A stretch of DNA of 64,000 nucleotides from Neocallimastix lanati (nom. inval.) (lineage: Eukaryota; Neocallimastigomycota; Neocallimastigomycetes; Neocallimastigales; Neocallimastigaceae). How positions within the stretch are numbered: position 1 is the stretch's first letter; the number at the start of each line of letters is the position of its first letter. The stretch lies in contig JACVTC010000022.1 of the NCBI GenBank assembly GCA_016946835.1, positions 658,501-722,500 of the forward strand. Reading direction: 5' to 3'. The notes under the pieces were generated by a model. That model saw nothing but the letters and a program-made list of their open reading frames with translations. It made no database searches and was not told the origin of the DNA. Below, in pieces: positions 1 through 14,649 of this stretch. Position numbers and translations under genes: made by a program.

Positions 1-185
1 ATAAATAATAAATAATAAATAATAAATAATAAATAATAAATAATAAATAATAAATAATAAATAATAAATAATAAATAATAAATAATAAATAATAAATAAT
101 AAATAATAAATAAAATAAATAATAAATAAATAATAAATAATAAATAATTAATAAATAAAAATAATAAATAATTAAATAATAAATA
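1..185. repeat. AATAATA heptamer satellite
   Basis: The window opens inside an array of the 7-base unit AATAATA (any phase). It is regular for about 110 bases, then degrades with TAAA and TTAA variants to about base 185. The array enters from outside the window. The same heptamer forms a second, longer array at 34779-35022. Confidence 0.9.
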
Positions 186-365
186 ATTAAATAATAAAGA
201 ACAAATAATAGATAATTATATTTGATAATTAAGATAAAAATAAAGGTATTTTTATTCATATAAAAATAATTTTAATTATTATATTAATATTTTTAAATAT
301 GAAATAAATTAAATTAATTATAAAGTTTATATATATTTATTAAATTCAAATGTTGCTATTAATTG

Positions 366-399
<34 letters not shown>

Positions 400-518
400 G
401 AATATAAAGATACATTTCAAATTAAATAAAAATATTTTTTTAAATAAATTATAAAATAAAATTAAATTTTAATTTTAATTTTATTAAATGTTTAAAAAGT
501 TTTTTTTTTTTTTTTTTT

Positions 519-580
519 ACAGCCGCAATTATTGCGAACTTTAAACTTTATTTATTTATTTATTAATTACATGATTATTA

Positions 581-625
<45 letters not shown>

Positions 626-1506
626 ACAAATTAATAAAAAACAATTATTATTTCTCCAATAAGAACATAATAATATTTTAAATAGTAACGTGAAATAGAA
701 AAGTGATTCAAAATAAAGTGTATAAATAAATTCAAAAAAAAAAAAGTTCATATTCAACAAACCTCACCTTCAGATTATAAGATTTCTGTTTAAAAGAAAT
801 CCTTATTCTGGATTAGGGTTTGACTATTTGAAAGAAATTAGAGTTTCTGAGGCATTGGCTGGTCCTGATAGCCTGTCTTAACCGCATTTTCAACATTGAT
901 GTTCTTGGTTAGTTTGCGCTTATACCGTCTGAATAGCAACCCTTGTCGAGTATTTAGTCCTAAATATAATTTCTGTAAAGAGAGACGCAGATCGTACCAA
1001 GAATGGCATTTTAGAAAAACTATTAGAAATAATTTAGTTATTAAACAAAATATCCCATTCTTTTTTTTTTTTTTTTTTTTTTTAAATTAATAATGAATTC
1101 ATCTCTTCTACCAAGAAGGAAGTGATATAATGTTCCTTCCAAAATATGTGACGTGAATTCTCTTTACCAGAGAAAACAAAGCTTTGAAGAATTCCATTGG
1201 AAATCCCATCAGGACCATAAGCTTTAAAAGTTAGGGGTAGATAAGATTGCCTTGCTGTCTTCTTCATCACTTTATACCTTGATTAATTTCTTCATTCTTG
1301 TTGCCTTGGAGTTCCTAAATTTCAAAGGTCAACAGAATCTTTCTAGAAATCTTTAGAAAGACCATGACCTGAAAAATCCACCCCTTAGAAATTTATAATG
1401 AGAATGTTATGTTTTTAATTTTTTTTTTTTTTTTCATCTGTAAAAAGATACTAATTCAGTGTTATTGTCTTTTTAATAAGATGAGAGGCCGTGAAAGATT
1501 GATTAT

Positions 1507-1543
<37 letters not shown>

Positions 1544-2575
1544 ATTATTCTTTTTTACCCATTTCCATGTTTTCCGACTTAACATTTTTAAGAGCTAATG
1601 AACTAATGAACATCCAATTGTTATCATATATAAATATTCTTTTTATTTTTTCTTAAATTTTTTACATTTTTTATGAATTGACTATTATACGAATCAATAA
1701 TTTTAGCATATTCATTGGAATCACATGCAGATTTATAAGTCTTTATTTGTTTATAATTTAAAATGCTTTTTTACCTTTTGAAGATAATAAATTTTCTTTT
1801 ACAGGGCATTCTAAACATTGCTTTTCTGATTTCTATTGATGAATGTAATCGATAGATCCTTAGTAATGGAATTAGTAGTGTTGATGAACTTTTTAACTAT
1901 ACTATCTGCTTAAAAAGTTCTCCATTTCCCAATTCTTCACTAAGAATATCAAATTTATTATGATCACAAATTTATACCTATCCCATCTAACAAATTTTTT
2001 TTTTTTTTTTTTTTTTTTGGTATCAAAAATGATTTATCTGTGGTAGTTTTCTTACAATAAACTACAAGCGGTTTATGATCAGATACAGAAGGATAGTCAA
2101 CAAAATAAGCACTTGGATATTTTTATCCAGCATACTTAAGTTAACTATCGCATAATCAATATACTGATCTGATGAATATCTACCTCTAATCCATGAGATA
2201 GGATAGGTGAACCATTAATTGGAAGAATAAACCAGTTACCAAGGTTACTGTCCGTTAATTTATCATATAAATCAGCCGTGCTCATGTTAACGTCTTCAAA
2301 AAGAATAGATGGATGATTAGTGTGATTCTGAAGCCATGTGAAAATTTCAGAGACTGCATATCGAAACTTGTAGTGCGTGTTTCTTAATGGGAATTATAGA
2401 CATTACCTATAGAACACTTTGTAATAATTCCATAGACTGTATGTTATTAAAGAAACAATATAAGTATAGGAATAATCTTCAAAGGACAGCTTGACATGAG
2501 ACATAATACCTAAGATATAAACTTCTGCAACCTGGTGTATTTGGATCCATTCCTTTCTGGAAAAATTTGTAGTTG
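519..2575 (-). mobile_element. Degraded LINE (non-LTR retrotransposon), 5'-truncated
   Basis: Read on the minus strand, this island of higher GC carries broken pieces of a LINE polyprotein in the expected order. First comes an APE-type endonuclease: residues like HPSILFEDVNMS, then SWIRGRYSSDQYIDYAIVNL in a shifted frame, then the end motif SVSDHKPLVV at about 2083-2060. Near 1245-1195 follows the start of a reverse transcriptase, KAYGPDGISNGIL, matching the KAPGPDGIPNEVL-type motif of LINE RTs. Frameshifts, stops and poly-T tracts interrupt it. The 3' end is a conserved tip (GTTCGCAATAATTGCGGCTG) next to a T-run at 501-518, which is the poly(A) tail read on minus. Three other 3' copies exist at 21613, 25735 and 29048. 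No 5' end is visible beyond about 2575. Confidence 0.8.
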
Positions 2576-2971
2576 GATTAATTATTCAAATACAAACAAA
2601 TACATAAATAATATTTAATCTATTACATTTTTTATTTATGTATTTTGTATTCCATATTTTCAAAAAAAATTAATCATAAATATCAAATTATTATTTATTA
2701 TGAAATTAATATAATAATTTCAATTATGAAATTTTAAATAAAAGAAAAAAATTAAACAAAAGAAATGAAATAGTAAATGTTTTATGAAATAATAATTAAA
2801 TGAATAATTTTATTACATACATAAGGCTATAAAATTAAAAATATAAAATTTATGTATTAAAATAAAAAATAAATAATAAAAAATAAAGTTTTAAATGTAT
2901 AAATAAAAAGTAAATAACACTTTTAATAATTATGACACAATACTTTTTTATTAATAATAAATATTATTTTT

Positions 2972-3023
<52 letters not shown>

Positions 3024-3380
3024 AAAATATATACTAATATCCTTATATCTTTATAAGAAAATCTTTTCAATAATATTTTATATTTTCTATTATCATTATT
3101 ATAATTATTACTATCATTTTTGTTATTATTATCATTACTATGTTTATTAATTATCAATTTTTCTATTATTCTTTTTTTTTTTTTTTTTTTTTTTATTATT
3201 TTTTAATTATTACATTAACTATTATTATATTGAATTATTAGTATTATTCCTTAATTTTATGTCTACTATTTCCCTAATGATAATAGTTAAATATATTTAT
3301 TTTTATATATTTCATTAATATATAAATTAATAACTATTATAGTTTGATAATTTCATAAAATTTTAAGTAGTAAACATGGT

Positions 3381-3431
3381 TTATTTGATGATAAAATAAT
3401 CTTTATTAAAGTTTATTTTATCATCAAATAA
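3381..3431. repeat. 51-bp near-perfect palindrome
   Basis: Arms of 19 bp pair perfectly (TTATTTGATGATAAAATAA and its complement), then one mismatch, a 5-bp CTTTA/TAAAG inner stem and a central base. It could form a cruciform or hairpin. No coding context. Confidence 0.85.
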
Positions 3432-3953
3432 TTGATTTACTGTAATTTAAAATAGAATATTATACAAAAATATATATACAATATAGATAGTTTTACCTGA
3501 AAGAATATGATATCATGACTAACAATATACACTATTAAAAATTTTATCTTATTAGATTAGATAGTTTTTTAATAGTAGTATAATTTAGAGTAAATATTTT
3601 TAAGATGTGGATAAAATTAATATGTTAAGTACCCTCAAAGTTAAAGTAAAAGAAAGAAAAAAAAATCTAAACAAAAATTATTATTAAAGTATTAATAACC
3701 ATACGATTTAAGAAACCAATTAACAATATTTCTTGTTAAAACATGGATTTAATAAATATTTAAATTTTATAAAATTTTCACGAATAATATTTTTATTAAA
3801 ATAATCATTACCTATTTGACATTCACTAGCAAAGTTTCTCCAGGCCTAAATCCTCTTCCAATGATTCATTAAAATTAATATCAAGTTAAAATCAAGAAAT
3901 GAAATTTATTATTGGAAGTTCAATTGAAACATGGAATGATATATATATATATA

Positions 3954-3955
<2 letters not shown>

Positions 3956-4022
<67 letters not shown>
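3956..4022. repeat. (ATT)n microsatellite
   Basis: Uninterrupted ATT trinucleotide run of about 22 units, preceded by (AT)n and followed by a poly-T tract. Confidence 0.95.
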
Positions 4023-4023
<1 letters not shown>

Positions 4024-4674
4024 TTTTTTTTTTTTTTTGAGAATATTTGTATTAAAGTTAAATCATTGGACTAGAAATAGTAGTAATTATTCTAATCATT
4101 AATCAATGCAATAATAGCATTATAGTATTTTCATAATTATAAGCATTTTGATTCTGTTATTTACTATTTACTATTTATTACTTATTACAAATTGGAATCA
4201 TATTATAAAGAATAAGAATAAATAATAATATAAATAAATAATGATAGTAATAAATAAATAAATAAGTAAATAAATTAATAGATTTTTTTAATTGATTTGC
4301 TATTAATAAACTTCGTTAATTGTATTTTTCCATAAATATCTATATTATAGGTGGTACATTTATAACCCTTTCTTCTTTTTGTTGTTAGTTCAATCAATAT
4401 AATTATAGTATAATGGAAGAACTAGTAGTATCAATAATAAATTAAGAATTAATATAAATATATGTATTTAATTTTATTCTGGAAGGAATATGTATGTATT
4501 TATTAGTACTTTAATGAATTTTGTTTCAAATAAGTATTTGTGAAAATTTATAAAAAAAATATTAAAGATATAGTTAAAAAAAAAAATAAAAAAATAATAA
4601 AAATATAAATAAAAGTATTTTATAGTTTTAATAAAATTTACTAGTCAGTATACTTCAAAAAGAAAAAAAGAAAA

Positions 4675-4720
<46 letters not shown>

Positions 4721-4850
4721 TTCAATATCAAATAAATAAAAAATAGTTTTAATATCATAATAAATAAATAATAATAATCTTTAAATAAATAATAATCTTT
4801 AATACCAAATAAATAAATAAATATTAAATTTTATATCAAACAAATAATAA

Positions 4851-4890
<40 letters not shown>

Positions 4891-5297
4891 CTATTATATT
4901 TTTTTTTTATAAATTAATTTATATCAAATTAAATATCATCTTATATCTTTACTTTCATTAATTTTTTTTTTTTTTTATTTTTATTTTTTGAAATAAAAAT
5001 AAATTTACTATTAAAGGTATTTATAATTTAATTTTTTTTTTTTTTTATTTACAAAAAAAAAAATAAAATTTAATATAAATATGTTCCAAATTATATTATT
5101 TTGACATGGTCTACAGTTTGAAATTTTCCATAAATTATAATCATAATAAATATAATAAATATAATTATAATAAATAATAATAAATAATATATATAATTAT
5201 ATGATTTATTAATTTTTTTTTTTTTTACTTTTTTGTAAAAAAAATAATAAAAATAATTAAAAATATTATGAAAAATATAATAAAAATATAATAAAAA

Positions 5298-5329
<32 letters not shown>

Positions 5330-6649
5330 TTTTTTTTTGTTCCTTAATAATATTATTTTAAATTTAAGAATTGATAATATATAATATATTATTTTGGGTA
5401 TGAACTTCAAATTATGATAATAGTATACTATTATTATAATTTTTTCACTACTATTAAAGTTAAGATTCAATATAATTCAAATTAATATTAGATAATAAAT
5501 TATTGCTTTCTTTTTTTTTTAATTTTATTTTATTTTAATAATTATATTAGTTTATCAAGTTATCATTATCTATTAATTCATACAAATAAATATTACAAAA
5601 TATTTTAGAAAAAAATTTTTTTATTAAAGTTAAATATTATTTATTAAATATTTAAAAATATTAAAAATATAGATTATAATAATAAATAAAATATACAATT
5701 TAGTTAAATTATATAATATATATTATAATTTTAATATTTATTTACTTTTATAAATTAATATATTAAAAAAAAAAATTTAAACTATTCTATTAATTTTTAT
5801 AATTAAATTTATTATTATTATTAATTATTATTATTTTTTTTTTTTTTTTTTTTTTTTTTTTCAATTAATTTTATTAATTATTTTTTTTATAATCATAATT
5901 AAATTTTTTTATAATACTATTTTTTTTTTAAAAAAAAAGATCATACACTTTAAAATTATCCCATCCATGAATGCATGAATTTTATTAATTATTATAATAT
6001 ATTATAAATATTTATTACTTCTTTTATGCTCTCTTTTGGTATTTAATTTTTTTTTATTTCAATTATTTGCTCTATAAAAACTTTTTTTTTTTTTTTATAA
6101 TTAAGTTTTATAATTGAATAGGGTTATATGGTTATATATATATATATATATTACTATTCAATAAATTAAATAAAAAAAAAATAATAAAAATTAAAATGTA
6201 TTATTTAAATAATAATAATAATAAAATAACAATAAAAATGATAATAAATAATAATAATAATAATAATAATAAATTAAAAAATAAAAAGTGATAAATAAAT
6301 TTGTAATAACTTTTTTTTTTTTTTTTTTTTTTTTAATATTAATTATATTTTAATTTGAATTTTTTTAAATAAGAAAAATAGATTATTTAATCTATAATTA
6401 TTAATACAATAAAATAAAGAAAGAAAGAGAAAAAGGAAAAAAAAGAATAGAATAAAAATAGAATAAATAATATAATTAATAATTATATTTGACTATTTTT
6501 CAAACTTCATGTAAAAAGATTTTTATAAAAATATTATAAATTCTAATAATTTATAAATTTAAAAACAAAAAAAAAAAAAATAATTAATATTGTACAAGCA
6601 ATTATAACAAGTTTGTCTTTTTTTTTTTTTTTTTTTTTCTTATTTTTTC

Positions 6650-6729
<80 letters not shown>
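6650..6729. repeat. (ATT)n microsatellite
   Basis: Uninterrupted ATT trinucleotide run of about 26 units after a T-rich stretch; the predicted poly-isoleucine protein across it is an artefact. Confidence 0.95.
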
Positions 6730-7287
6730 TATTCATTTTATTTTATTTATTTTTATTTTATTTTAAATTACATTTTCCTTATTATTTATTTATTTATTTA
6801 TATACTAATTTGCATAATAAATGAATTTATTTTATTATAATACATTTATTATACTTCTTTATGTATTTATTTTTTATTTTATGTTTTTTTTTTATTTTTT
6901 TTTTTTTTACAAAATATATTTACTATATTAATAATAAATTATTAACTTTATTAATATACCAATAATAATCATAAATTATTATTAATTAATAAGAATTATA
7001 TTAATTATTTTTACTATTAATTTTTAATTTATAATACTTTTTAATAATACTATTTATATATTTTCTCTTTTTTTAATTTATATTTCTTAAAAAGAAAATA
7101 TATAAATATATTGTTTTTTATTATTATTAATATTATTATTATTATAATTTTTTTTAATTATAATTATATATTTTTTAAAAAAATTAAATTTTATATATAT
7201 ATATTTTTACTTTTTACTGTTTCATAATTAAATAGTTACATATATTTAATTAGAAGTTTTGTTAAATTCAATTATTTAGATATTTAG

Positions 7288-8745
7288 TTAAAATGATGGT
7301 CTAGCATTTCTTACTAATTGAGCGAAGTAATCATGGAACCATTGACCAGCATCTGGAGCACCTCTAAGAGAATCATTACTAGAACAATTTGGATCAGCTC
7401 TGGAACCAGTAGATGAACCGTCAGATTCTCCTGGTGTCTTAAGCCACATGTAAGCATCTAATAATGGCATACCAGCATTTGGACTACCTCTTGGACGTTC
7501 ACCAAGACCAGTACCGACTAAGTTGCACCATGTTCCAGAATTAATAGAAACACCATTACGACCAGTATCAACAATGAAATGCATGTTTGGAACACCGACA
7601 GCAGCAAGAGCGGAGGCAAGCTTTTGGTGATATTGGTATTCAGAAGAAACTGATTGGTAGTTAGAAATATTAGTACTTAAACCACGAATCTTTCCATTTG
7701 GAGCATTATTTAAGATTTCTTTAACAATAGATGCAACCTTATCAGTAGAGCTACCTAACCAAGCACCATGGGCAGCATCAAGATAGACACTAACATTACT
7801 CATATTACCGAAAACATTTACACCATAAGATAAAGCATTCTTATGCAAGTTACGAACATTTTGACAGTTAGCACTGTTAGCAGTAACAAGGTTACCAAGA
7901 GTATCTGGTTCAAGAATCATAACAACCTTTGAATTTGGATAACTACGAATAGTTCTAGCAATATTATCAACGTATCCCTTGTAAGTGTTGAGATTACCAG
8001 CACCACCAGCAGAGGCGTTAGCATTACAATCACGAGTTGGAATCATGTACATAATGAAGACAACAGTCTTTGAACCAGCAGCTCGAAGATGTTGAGCAAC
8101 TTCTCCTGTGGCACCGTCCCAAGCTAACCAAACAGCTGTTGGAACATCCTTAACCTTTTGAGCCTTTTGTTGTAAATCCCAACTTAATTTTGGAATGGAA
8201 GAATTGACTTCTTCAATAAACTTTGGGTTAGCATAAATTTGATTATCGAAGAAGTTTCTAGAACTACCACTACTATTGTTGTTGTTATTGTTGTTGTTAT
8301 TGTTGTGGTTATTGTTGTTGTTATTGTTGTTATTATTATTGTTGTTGTTGTTGTTGTTGTTATTATTGTTGTTGTTGTTATTGTTATTTGAAGCATTATT
8401 GCTTGGAGCAGCTCCTGGTTGACATTGGGAATACCATTGGTTAATACTAACACAAGTGTAACCGGAAACACAACATTTATCACCATGGAAGTTTTCACTA
8501 AAGTTTATTTATTTAATAATTAAAATATTTTTAATAAAATATAAAATATATGAAAAAAAATTATAAATTTAGTAAAAAAAAAAAAATCTATCTAAATAAT
8601 AATTTTATCATATAAAATTTTTAGATAATATATATTTATTATTAATTAATTACCCTCCACATTGAGCCCAGGCACCACCACAAGCGGCATTAGCTAAGCC
8701 AACAAGACCTAAACTAAGAACACTAGCAAAAAGTAAATTTTTCAT
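7288..8745 (-). CDS. Secreted GH6 cellulase with N-terminal CBM1
   Basis: Two exons: 8745-8654 and 8497-7288, with a 156-bp intron (GTAATT...TTTAG). Joined, they give 433 residues. Residues 1-20 are a signal peptide (MKNLLFASVLSLGLVGLANA). Residues 21-57 are a fungal CBM1 with the cysteine and aromatic pattern CGGAWAQCGG...CC...C...NQWYSQC, split by the phase-2 intron after the CGG. Residues 58-110 are an almost pure Asn linker encoded by an AAC/AAT microsatellite. The rest is a GH6 catalytic domain with the four conserved acidic positions: D187 (PTRDC), D229 (ILEPD, the expected proton donor), D271 (YLDAAH) and D390 (KTPGEADG-type motif, here GESDG). It ends in WFHDYF...NARPSF, as GH6 enzymes do. 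There is no dockerin, so it is predicted free rather than cellulosomal. Known GH6 enzymes cleave beta-1,4-glucan with inversion, as cellobiohydrolases or endoglucanases; which one is not clear here. The layout resembles Orpinomyces CelF, which is also reported to carry an intron. Confidence 0.95.
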
Positions 8746-9340
8746 TTTTTTTTTTTATTTATTTATTTATTTATTTTAAAACGATTCAAATATTTTTTTA
8801 TATCAAATAAAAAATATTATGATAAAATTTAATTTTTTTTTTTTTTTTTAAATAATTATTTTATATCAAATAAAATGATTATTTTTTATTTGGTGAATAA
8901 AGTGAAGAAAAATTAAATCAATTTATATATAAAAAAAAAAAAAAAAAAAGAACTTAATAATATAATGAAATATTTTTATATTAAATTTTATTAATTTCTT
9001 TACATAAAAAATAAAATAATAAATTTATTTAATAAAAACCTTTATTTATTATTTCTTAAAATTTTGATTTGAATTTTAGAATGGAATAATACATTATTAG
9101 TCATTAATATTATTTTTTATTAAATTTTAAAAAAATCCTAAAGCATAAAAAAAATTTTTTTTTATCTTAATTAATTAGCAAACCTGTACATTTTCATGAA
9201 TAAAAAAGATAAAATTGAACAATATATAAAGATTACACAAAATTTTATAAATATTAATATCTTTAAATTTATTAATTTAATGATCTACAGATTATTAAAA
9301 ATCTTTTTATTAAGTTTTAAATTTTATAATAATTAAATGA

Positions 9341-9382
<42 letters not shown>

Positions 9383-10832
9383 ATAAGGTGAGAATATATA
9401 TGTCATGATTTTCTATAAATTAAAATGTTTTATATTGATATATTAATTTATAATAATTTATAAAAATTCTATTTTTTTATCTTTTAAGATTTAATGTTTC
9501 ATTAATTTATTAAATAATTTTAATATCATGAAGATATTATTTATTAATTATAAATATAAATATTTTTCTTAAATATTACTATTGAAATTTATTCATTTCA
9601 TTTTAATAACTTTAAATTAACAATTTTCTATTATCTTTAATAATATTAAATAATATTAATTTAATTATTAAAATTAAAACTCCAGAAATAATTATATATA
9701 AAATTTCTTTTTAATTTAATAAACATTTTAAATTCAGTGAAATTTTATAATTCACCTTTTTCATTTTAAATAATATTTTTAATAAATGTAGAAGCAATAA
9801 AGTATTATGCATATTTTAATCATAAAAAAAATTTTTATTCATTATTATTACTGTATATATGTATTTTATAATCATTAATAAAAATATAAAAAAAATTTTT
9901 TTTTTCTAGTCTTTTTCTCTTTTATTAGAGTAATATATTTAGTATAATATAAATCGATAATTATATTTTTCAGCTATTCTACTTTATAAATAATTATGAT
10001 TTCATTTCTTTTTTCATTAAATAATTTTATATTTTTTTACTAATAATATAAAATAATAATAATAATACTTTTTTTTATTTTAGTATTATTTTAGTATTAT
10101 TTCTTTTAAAAGTACCCCTTTTTATATTATTATAGTAAATTTTAATTTTCCAAATACATAAAATACTATTTTATAGTGAATAAAAATAAGAATAACAATA
10201 AAAATAATGATAAAAAAACAATATTATAAATGAAAATATATAATTTATAAAAATAGATTATATTAAATAATTGAAAATATTAATATATTGAATATATATA
10301 TATATATTTTTTACAATAATGAAAACCATGTAATAATAGCAACAAACAATAAAAATAAGATAATAATAATAAATATATTAAAATATTGAAACAAATAAAA
10401 ATATTTAATAATTTTATCAATTATAAAAGAAATTTAAAATATTGTATTTGATTAAGCTTTAATAAATTTAATATTATATATCTTATTAAACTTAATATTA
10501 TACAAATAAAAATAAAAATTAATACTATAATCTAATATTTGTTTAAAAATTTTTCCATAAATGAATTCACTAAATAATTCACCTTTATAATGATAAATGC
10601 TATAACAATAATAATAAAACATTTATAAAGGAAGAAATTTAATAAAAATATATTATTTATTTTAAATATATATAATGAAAATTACATATATATAAATTTT
10701 AAAAATAGCAATAATAAAATTTTTTAATATATCTATTATCTTTTTTATATATTTATAATATAAATATAAAATAAAATTTATGTTAATAAACAATAAAAAA
10801 TAATTGACATTAAATATTTGAAATATTAATAA

Positions 10833-10871
<39 letters not shown>

Positions 10872-12785
10872 ATATAGTATAAAAAAATATATATATATAT
10901 ATAGATTTTATATACATATATAACATAAGGTTTTAGTTTATAAACATTAATTGACATTTGTAATTATAAAGTTTAAGTTGTAATAATTCTGATATAATTA
11001 TACCAATTATTATTAAAAGAAACAATGAGCAATAAAAACTTTTTTTCATTTATAATTGAATTAAATTCATTTTCAATAAATAATTTTTTTTAGATCTATT
11101 TAAATATTAATTATTAAAGCTTTGTAAAAGATAAATTTATTCTATTGATAAAATTTGATTAATATAGAGAGTTTATAAATATTTAAAAATAATAAAATAT
11201 ATATATATAATTCAAAATTACGGAATATAAATTTTCATTTTCTTTAAAATTTTGATTTGTTTCAAAGTAAATATATATAAAATAATACTTAATATTTTAT
11301 ATTTTAAAGTTTAAGGTACAAATAACTACTCCTTAACTACTATAATGTAAATGAGAATTATATTAAATTTATGATTTAAATAATTTTAAAAATTATTAAA
11401 ATCAAACTTTAATGAATATAGTTTTTTTACTATTTTTTTTTTAACATATTAATAAAAAATTATGTTTTTAATAAATATTAAATTGTAACATAAATAGGAA
11501 AATAATTTGTATATAAAAATTAAAAAATGAAAGTTTTAATAAATATCTTTTTATGAATATTAAATAAATAAGTACAACTGATAAATTCAATTGTATTCCT
11601 GAAGTGTACAATGTTTCATGATTAAACCTTAAAAATATAAATTATTTATTATATATATGTTATTTATTTTTAAAAATATTATATTTAAAATTAAAATTAG
11701 AATTTTTTATTTATTTTGTAAAAATTCTCCTTTTATGTCTATATTTTTAACTATTAAATAAAATTTTGTTCATAATATTTAAACTATTATATTATTAATT
11801 TAAATTTAGTTCATATTGTTATTTATTCTATATTTAAAGTTTTGTATATTGATTATTTAGGAATTATATTAATAAAAAAAAAAAAAAAATACGGTAATTA
11901 AAAAATAATTACGAAATATACTTTTTTTATATATTTATAAACTATTTAAAAATAATTCATATATCTATTACTATTTGATAATATATATTTTTATATTTTA
12001 ATAATACTAAAAAAGTATTGAAATTACTTAATAAAACACTGATTATGATCAATTAAATAGATTATATATAATAATTTTATATTACATTTTTTAGAATGAA
12101 TTTTTATTTTTCAATATATTCATCCAATATCCACCATGTTTATTTAAATATAATATAATAATAATATTATCAAAGTATAAAATCTTATATAGTTAAAAGA
12201 TATTATATGAGTTTTTAAAATAATTTATAATTAAATATATAAAAATAAGTGTATTTTAAAATTATTCTTTTCCTCTATATTATTACTTATTTTTTTTTTA
12301 TCGAGGATATTGATATAAAAAATATATATATATATATTTTTTTTTAAATAATCTATTTTCTTAAATTAGCTGATAATACTCTAGTCTACTTTAATATTAT
12401 TACTAATAATAATATAATTTTAAAAATATTATAAATGCATTATTATTTATTATTATTTATAATTAAATTATGCACTTTTTATAAATAACATAATTAATAT
12501 ATTTTCTAAATGATTTATAATATATAACAAAGTAAATTAATTATTAAATATTGAAAATTGGAATTTATAAAATTCTAAAGTTTATATATATATATATAAT
12601 AATCATATAAAGAATAAAAATAAAAAGAAAATAAAAATAAAAAAAATCTATAATCCGTTTTATCTTTATCCTTGTCATATATATATATACATATATTTAA
12701 TGAATATAATTGTCTTTTCACTATATCTTTTATTATTATTTTTTTTTAAATATCCTTTTTTAATATTAATAAAATAATATTTTTA

Positions 12786-12829
<44 letters not shown>

Positions 12830-12969
12830 TAATATTATTATTATTATTATTATTTTAATATAAAATTTCTATATAACATTAGATATCATCCTTTTTTTTT
12901 TAACCTCTAATTTTTGTTTTCAGATATTTTTATAGAATTTATTAATTAAAAATACTTATAATAAAAGAA

Positions 12970-13330
12970 AATAGAGTGAAAAATACTATAAAATATTGAA
13001 GTATTAATAAAAGCAAATTAAATAGATAGTGAAGTACTATAAAATATTGAAGTATTAATAGCAATATAGTAGTGAAGTATTATAAAATATTAAAGGATTA
13101 ATAAAAATAAAATAAAATAGATAGAGAAATAATATAAAATATTAAAATGTAAATAAAATTTAAATAAAATAGATAATGAAGTAATGGATGAAATAATGGA
13201 CAATATTAAAGTATTGAGAAAAATAAAATAAAATAGATAGTGAATTATCATAAAATATAAATTTAAGCATTAATAAAAATAAAATAAAATATAACAAATA
13301 GTGAAATACTATAAAAGAGAAAATTATTAG
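12970..13330. repeat. Degenerate ~50-bp minisatellite
   Basis: Six to seven imperfect head-to-tail copies of a unit like AGTGAAGTACTATAAAATAT + TGAAGTATTAATAAAAATAA + AATAAAATAGAT. Copies differ by substitutions and small indels. A shorter related AAAAAAGAGTGAAATA duplication lies just downstream near 13590-13630. Confidence 0.75.
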
Positions 13331-13405
13331 CAAAAATATAATAAAATATGATAAAGAAAATGATTTTACTAAAAGAATATTAATTCCTAAGCATATGAAT
13401 TATAG

Positions 13406-13450
<45 letters not shown>

Positions 13451-14649
13451 AATATATATATTATAAAAAAAAAAGTATCCAAAACAATAAAATAAAATAT
13501 AATAAAATAATAAAAAATAAAAAATAGTAAAGTACTATAAAATAAAAAAATATTATTAAAAAATAAGATAAATTAAAATATATAATACTAAAAAAAGAGT
13601 GAAATATAATACTAAAAAAAGAGTGAAATATTAAAATAATAATAATAATAATAATAATAAAATGAAATTAATTTTTTAATACTAAAAAAAATAATATATA
13701 TAATTTTTTTCTTTTTTTTTTTTTACTTTTATATTGATTCTATAACTTATCCATACAAATTCATAAGAAATCAATATAATATATATATTACTTATTACTT
13801 TTATATATTTAATAATTTTTATATAATATATATTAAAATTATTAACAACTGGATAACATAATATAGTATATTTTCAATTGTTTATATTTTTTTAAATATA
13901 TTTTAATTTATATTATATCAAAAAAAAATTCTAACTCTATTCAATTCAAACTTTTTAAAAAATAGAAAAATAATTAATACATGTTTTCATTATTGTATTA
14001 ACAATAATAATTTTTAACTTTGTTTAGAATTTCTATTATGCAAATTTATTAAATTTTCAATTATTTGATAATTAAAAATATCATACATTAATGTAATGTT
14101 AATCAGTAATACATAAATAATATAGGAGTTATTTCAAAAATAAACCAATAAATATAACTATCTTTAATATTATTTTATATCAAATATCTTTTTATTTTTG
14201 TTTTATCATTTTGGAAAGATATATTAACGGTATCTTCAAAAAATAATCATGTTAAATATGTTAAATGATTTTAAAATTTGTGAAAATTAAATGTATGACT
14301 TTAATTAAAAAATTTCAATTAAATTATCTATTTATTTAATATACATATTATTATTGTTAATAGTACTTTATTTTAAAAATAATTTTATGATGAATTTCAT
14401 TGGTTATAATATTTTTTATAAATTAATAATTAATATTATAATATATATAATGATTATTCTATTATTTATTTATATCTTATAATATTTAAGTAATATAGTA
14501 TTTACATCTACGATATTATGAAAGATAATTTTTATTAAAAAAAAGGAAAATTATTTATTAAATATTGACTATTCATTATATATATATATAATTTTTCATA
14601 CATTTGCCATAATATGATAACTAATGTTTAATAAAGTTTTTTAAATTTC

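Larger units (their letters stand above)
2576..7287. other. AT-rich intergenic region
   Basis: No gene is supported. It holds long A- and T-homopolymers, ATT/AAT microsatellites, a near-perfect palindrome at 3381-3431 and a weak coding-like patch on minus near 3815-3900 (listed as a finding). Predicted short proteins here are homopolymer translations (poly-Leu, poly-Ile, poly-Phe). Confidence 0.7.

Noticed and set aside
1082-1270. A 62-residue intact small gene
   Set aside because: Contains the RT motif KAYGPDGISNGIL and is part of the broken LINE.
8184-8498. Minus ORF of 104 residues with poly-Thr/Ile
   Set aside because: Different frame of the exon 2 linker of the minus-strand GH6 gene, beginning one base before the exon.
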